Source: Epiperipatus broadwayi
Lineage: Eukaryota > Onychophora > Udeonychophora > Euonychophora > Peripatidae
Length of the DNA: 64,000 nucleotides
NCBI GenBank assembly: GCA_028023455.1
Contig: JAQFVV010006199.1
Location: 5,406,972 to 5,470,971, forward strand
Direction: 5' to 3'
The notes beneath the pieces are model-generated. The model saw only the letters and a program-made list of their open reading frames with translations, was not told the DNA's origin and did no database searches. Position 1 is the first letter of the stretch. Each line of letters begins with the position of its first letter. The position numbers and the translations under genes were made by a program. Below, piece after piece: positions 61,650 to 64,000 of this stretch.

Positions 61650-62700
61650 CTTTTTTTTATATCTAAGATAGTGCATTAAAAATACTTTAGATAAGATCTT
61701 ATGTGTAGTTATTCTGTTTTTTTTTTCCATTTCTTTTTGATTTTAATTATACATTATATTGGAGTTCTTTTAATAAATCTATTCTTGGGTGAAAATTTCT
61801 TACGAGTTCACAAATCCCTGAAAGATAGTGTTGTTTTTTCAAACTTGCTTTCATTTTCAAAATCTTTACAACTACTGCTTTTTGTCTTGTATGATAAGAA
61901 TCTATTCTTAGATTTTTCTAATTATTTCTTTAACTTGATTAATTATTCATTTCATTTACTAATAAATCACATCAAAAAAATAAATTTAATTTTATATGTT
62001 ATTTCTTAAAGCATTAGATATTTTTTCTAGATTATATCTAAAACATTTTCAGGTTTAACACTTTTCTTTCCAGCTTCACTCCAAGTTACTTATGCATAAT
62101 ATTGATTCGTTTTATAATCAGTTTTTACTACTAAAGCTTAAATTGACTAACTAAAATGTAATCAATTTGATTCCTGCAAACTTCATCCCTTGATAACTAT
62201 CTATATAGTTAATATTTTAGCATTTTTTAAATTTCCTTTACTAGTTTTGATATTTCAATCACTGATCAATAAAAAGTCTATCATTTTCTATCTAAACCTC
62301 ATAATAAAAATTTAATTTTTTTCTTTATTTTATAAGTTTTTAGAGTTCATAGAGTTGCATTATAAAATCAAATTAATATCTATAAATTATTTGCAGGATC
62401 ATATCCAATGATAGCCTTATTTTTCCTGACACCATTTTCACTTTTTTACCATTGCTTTGAATTATTACAATATGGTTTTTGATTTAAAGACTTCCCATCT
62501 CACAATTCTTAAAAAAATCAATATATAATTAATGTATTTCTATCTTTATAAAAATAAAATATTTTTTGGTTCATAGTTCTGATATTCTAAGTTTCAATCA
62601 TTATATTCATCTTTAGTATTGATTTCATTTAATACATAGATTGAGGGAATCATGATCTCCTGACCTAAGCTAGAAATAAAAATGCTATATAATAATTACA
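61650..62700 (-). pseudogene. Antisense LINE endonuclease relic
   Basis: The minus strand near 62190-62130 gives SRDEVCRNQIDYILVSQ, which matches the R-NQIDYILV motif of LINE endonucleases (normally preceded by a Trp and a Ser-Pro). It lies next to decayed sequence that could be the rest of the nuclease (62690-62200) and the linker to reverse transcriptase (62100-61650). No reverse-transcriptase motif was recognised. The plus-strand ORF at 61701-62009 is probably a shadow. Confidence 0.55.
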
Positions 62701-63150
62701 GAACAAAATATGAAAAGCTTTTAAAAATATTTTTTTATAGTTAGTTTATTTATAGTGTTGAAGTAGAGCATAGTGGCTATACTGTCACTTAGTAAATCAC
62801 AGAAATCTGAGTGTTAATGATACTTTTATAAGAGAATTAGAGTTTAAACCAAATCTAAATCAAGCTTCAAACTCTGGAAAAAATTAATGCTATTTAAATA
62901 AATTAGTTATTGAAAGGATTAGATAAACAAAAAAACCTTTTGCATTTTCTCTCCACCACAAATGCATGTAAGTTTGAAGATTACAAATGAGGAGATAATA
63001 TCTATGTAATCAGAAATCATCTTTAATCTTTGATGTTACTAAGAAATTATCAATTTCTACTAATTGACAATTCCTAGGGTTAAAAAAGTTTTTTCATTAA
63101 GCTATAATAGCTCTATTGTTCAAGATTGTGTTGAAGTAAAAACTCAAATT
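62701..63150. repeat. Partial duplicates of the adjacent foldback element
   Basis: GAGGAGATAATATCTATGTA at 62990 recurs at 63280, and TTTAATCTTTGATGTTAC near 63022 recurs near 63318. This indicates a direct partial copy of the arm of the element that follows. Confidence 0.6.
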
Positions 63151-63649
63151 GTGGATTTAATCCAGAAAGCTATTTTTATAGGTGTGAGAATGTAAAAAAA
63201 TAGCATCTTTCTTGAAATTCTGAAAATATTATTTTGAACTTCCCCAGAGAGTTGTATATGTTGAATTAAATATTTTCCTATGAGGAGATAATATCTATGT
63301 AAAAAGTGATCCCCTTCAATCTTTGATGTTACCATGAAATTTCTTGCAAACATCAAATGTTGAAGGTGATCTCTCTTTATATGGATATTATCCTCTCATT
63401 TCTATTCTTTGTTATAGTAACAAACTGAATTAATAATTTCTTGGTAACATCAATGTTGATCTCTATTTATATAAATATTATCTTCTCATTTCTAATTTTT
63501 ATTATAGTAACAATCCATGGAAATATTTAATTCAACACATACAATAATCTGGAGAAATTTAAAATAATATGTGCAGAATGTCAAGAAAGATGCTATTCTT
63601 TCACATTCTCACATTTATAAAAAATAGCTCTCTGGGTTTAAATCCCTAT
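63151..63649. repeat. Foldback element, about 500 bp
   Basis: The left arm (63151-63345) and right arm (about 63350-63649) are reverse complements. Shared landmarks are GTGAGAATGT, ATAGCATCTTTCTTGA, GTTGAATTAAATATTT and GAGATAATAT. The right arm has an extra repeated block (TTATAGTAACAA occurs at about 63413 and 63504). No ORF is present. The minus ORF 63144-63356 is not supported. Confidence 0.7.
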
Positions 63650-64000
63650 AAGAACTTGTGTTTGAAGTAAAAATGGACTCCTTTTACTTCAACAAAAATG
63701 GTAATAAAAGTGCTATTATAGATTAATGAAAAAACGTATTTAGTCTCAGGAATTTTCAATAATAGTAATTGATAAATAATACAAAAACTTTATCAGATAA
63801 TGAAAATTATTCTTCACATATAAAGTGTGATATACAGAGTAGCCAAAATTCAAAAAATATTAATCACTAAAAACTATTTGCCAAGTGCTTTCAGTACCAT
63901 GTACCAGAATCATGGTAACATATGTTTATCACACCTTATATATGAAAAATAATTTTAATAATAATTTATAATTTTTTGATAACAACAAAGGTTAAAAGTG
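63650..64000. other. No recognised feature
   Basis: AT-rich DNA to the end of the window. Confidence 0.5.

Noticed and set aside
63151-63649. CRISPR-like array from repeated GATAATATCTATGTA blocks
   Set aside because: The repeats are inverted and unequal with no regular spacers, and the window is eukaryotic.

Overview
This is AT-rich eukaryotic, almost certainly invertebrate animal, intergenic DNA. I find no host protein-coding gene, no functional tRNA or rRNA gene, and no prokaryotic feature. Everything recognisable is transposable-element sequence, mostly decayed and often nested. The mix is a Penelope-like element with GIY-YIG endonuclease, RTE-type LINEs, other LINE remnants, a mariner transposase relic, a very short tRNA-headed SINE family, an LTR element with very long LTRs, and many foldback elements. 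This fits a repeat-rich metazoan such as a mollusc (cephalopod-like) or a chelicerate. I cannot fix the species from the sequence.

Layout. 1-8.9 kb: AT-rich DNA with a foldback element (1279-1846), a TA-flanked DNA-transposon-like unit (5701-6786), a dispersed repeat in two tandem copies (7388-8176) and a terminal-inverted-repeat MITE (8526-8831). 8.9-17.2 kb: one LTR retrotransposon on the minus strand, with two roughly 2.9-kb LTRs around a 2.4-kb interior that shows only a broken gag. 18.5-21.2 kb: plus-strand LINE relic. 21.8-22.4 kb: foldback element and a long AT microsatellite. 23.26-26.6 kb: nearly intact Penelope-like element on the minus strand, with a 14-bp target-site duplication and an inverted partial copy at its 5' side. 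28.7-30.1 kb: nested foldback element. 30.1-33.0 kb: RTE LINE with an exact 14-bp target-site duplication. 34.6-35.8 kb: end fragment of a second Penelope-like family, again in inverted arrangement. 35.8-41.6 kb: largely unresolved.

41.6-46.2 kb: two antisense RTE copies, the second broken by a foldback element and a 59-bp-arm hairpin. 46.2-47.1 kb: a SINE and a second foldback copy. 48.3-50.6 kb: plus-strand LINE relic, followed by another SINE copy. 52.3-53.1 kb: LINE scrap interrupted by an AT microsatellite. 53.3-53.8 kb: mariner transposase pseudogene. 56.05-56.14 kb: third SINE copy. 56.9-58.9 kb: antisense LINE relic split by a roughly 0.95-kb near-perfect palindrome. 58.9-61.05 kb: candidate solo LTR. 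61.65-62.7 kb: antisense LINE endonuclease relic. 63.15-63.65 kb: foldback element.

No gene set works together here. The biology is retrotransposition, template switching and hairpin formation. The strongest signals are the two Penelope-like elements with head-to-head inverted partial copies, the giant-LTR gag-only element, and the density of long foldback structures. Identities quoted are by-eye alignments, not computed values.
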